This document shows positions 63,317 through 64,000 of a stretch of 64,000 nucleotides of DNA, one piece after another (position 1 is the stretch's first letter; each line of letters begins with the position of its first letter). The notes below the pieces were generated by a model, which saw only the letters and a list, made by a program, of their open reading frames with translations, ran no database searches and was not told the DNA's origin. The position numbers and the translations under genes were made by a program. The stretch spans positions 1,769,954 to 1,833,953 of the forward strand of contig NZ_CP065691.1 in NCBI RefSeq assembly GCF_016027715.1, given 5' to 3'. Origin of the DNA: Lactococcus garvieae (GTDB taxonomy: Bacteria; Bacillota; Bacilli; Lactobacillales; Streptococcaceae).

Positions 63317-64000
63317 ATGCCCTCAGAACCAAATTTTACCGGAGATCAAGTGGTTAAACTTGCCTCCGCCTATATGAACGAAAAAGACATCTTATTAGTA
63401 CGTAAAGCTTTGAAGTGTGCTTCCATAGCCCATGCTGAGCAATATCGTGCGAGTGGGGAGCCTTACATTATCCATCCCATTCAAGTTGCGGGGATTTTAG
63501 CAAAGTTACAACTTGATGCAGTGACTGTATCTGCAGGCTTTTTGCATGATGTCGTAGAAGATACAAATTTTATACAATCTGATTTAGTAGAACTTTTTGG
63601 TGAAGAGATTGCTAATATTGTTGATGGGGTAACTAAGCTTGGTAAAGTAGAATACAAGTCCCATGAAGAACAACTAGCGGAAAATCATCGCAAAATGCTT
63701 ATGGCCATGAGTAAGGATATCCGTGTTATCTTGGTTAAACTTGCTGACCGACTTCATAACATGCGTACTTTGAAAAATCTACGACCAGATAAACAAAAGC
63801 GTATTTCCAGCGAGACAATGGCGATATATGCCCCACTGGCGCACCGCTTGGGTATTGGAAGTATCAAGTGGGAGCTTGAAGATCTTTCTTTCCGCTATTT
63901 GAACGAAACAGAGTTTTACCGTATCCGCGGCTTAATGAACGAAAAACGAGCAGCACGTGAAAACCTAGTGTCAGAGGTTATTGACAAGCTAAATGAGCGT
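63317..64000 (+). CDS. relA: GTP pyrophosphokinase / (p)ppGpp synthetase-hydrolase (N-terminal part)
   Basis: The first 228 residues of a RelA/SpoT homologue, cut by the window end. The HD hydrolase domain is intact: H53 in YIIHPIQVAG, H77-D78 in GFLHDVVEDT and the aspartate in KLADRLHNMRTL, followed by RISSETMAIYAPLAHRLGI. The enzyme should therefore both make and degrade the stringent alarmone, as the single long Rel of Firmicutes does. The synthetase domain lies beyond the edge. Confidence 0.95.
   Translation, partial: MPSEPNFTGDQVVKLASAYMNEKDILLVRKALKCASIAHAEQYRASGEPYIIHPIQVAGILAKLQLDAVTVSAGFLHDVVEDTNFIQSDLVELFGEEIANIVDGVTKLGKVEYKSHEEQLAENHRKMLMAMSKDIRVILVKLADRLHNMRTLKNLRPDKQKRISSETMAIYAPLAHRLGIGSIKWELEDLSFRYLNETEFYRIRGLMNEKRAARENLVSEVIDKLNER

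Overview
The window reads as the chromosome of a Lactococcus, just downstream of the replication origin. The evidence is the order dnaN-rexB-rexA-ychF-pth-mfd, the Rex-type (AddAB) exonuclease genes, and a seven-tRNA cluster with a lone 5S gene after ftsH, an arrangement I recall from the L. lactis trnA operon. Low G+C and streptococcal-style genes agree. The species is not settled; the L. garvieae group is possible.

Layout. 1-19.6 kb is a rightward housekeeping block. It holds the end of dnaN, rexBA, a DUF951 gene, ychF, pth-mfd, and rqcP-divIC-S1 protein-serine hydrolase-tilS-hpt followed by ftsH. 19.7-20.6 kb is the tRNA/5S operon behind two tandem promoters. A ~200-nt RNA with the shape of 6S RNA follows it. 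At 21.1-22.2 kb lie a membrane-linked XRE regulator and a DUF1648-like membrane protein.

22.5-29.0 kb is a small integrated mobile element in the 3' end of tRNA-Lys(CTT), flanked by a 12-bp repeat. Its leftward genes are a regulator, tyrosine integrase, HUH replication/relaxase protein, a hairpin-rich gap, a TcpA-like coupling ATPase split into two overlapping genes, small proteins and a lipoprotein. No capsid or type IV secretion genes are visible, so I read it as an integrative mobilizable element. 29-31.8 kb is AT-rich with two small lipoproteins, a membrane protein and a tiny membrane ORF that has ATA in the start position.

31.8-42.3 kb holds recO, then a leftward operon for lipoate-protein ligase and pyruvate dehydrogenase (lplA-pdhA-pdhB-pdhC-pdhD). 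The ligase can charge the lipoyl domains of the E2 encoded two genes later. Next come a phosphodiesterase, an HD hydrolase, trpS behind a tryptophan T-box, and an OsmC protein. 42.7-64 kb carries mgtA, plsX, a HAD phosphatase, an ABC-F ATPase, a TipAS-type MerR regulator, a Pip/YhgE phage-receptor-like protein with its TetR regulator, a C59 bile salt hydrolase-like enzyme, an MFS transporter, zinc-free L33 and L32, a heavy-metal ATPase, rarA, an acetyltransferase, DUF3013, prmA, rsmE and the start of relA.

Recurring themes are genes whose -10 box sits so close to the ATG that the mRNA should be almost leaderless (rqcP, recO, the CxxCxxCC protein), and perfect palindromes over promoters (GNAT/DUF3013, trpS, the 31.4-kb membrane gene). 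All functional calls come from reading the sequence; no database search was made.
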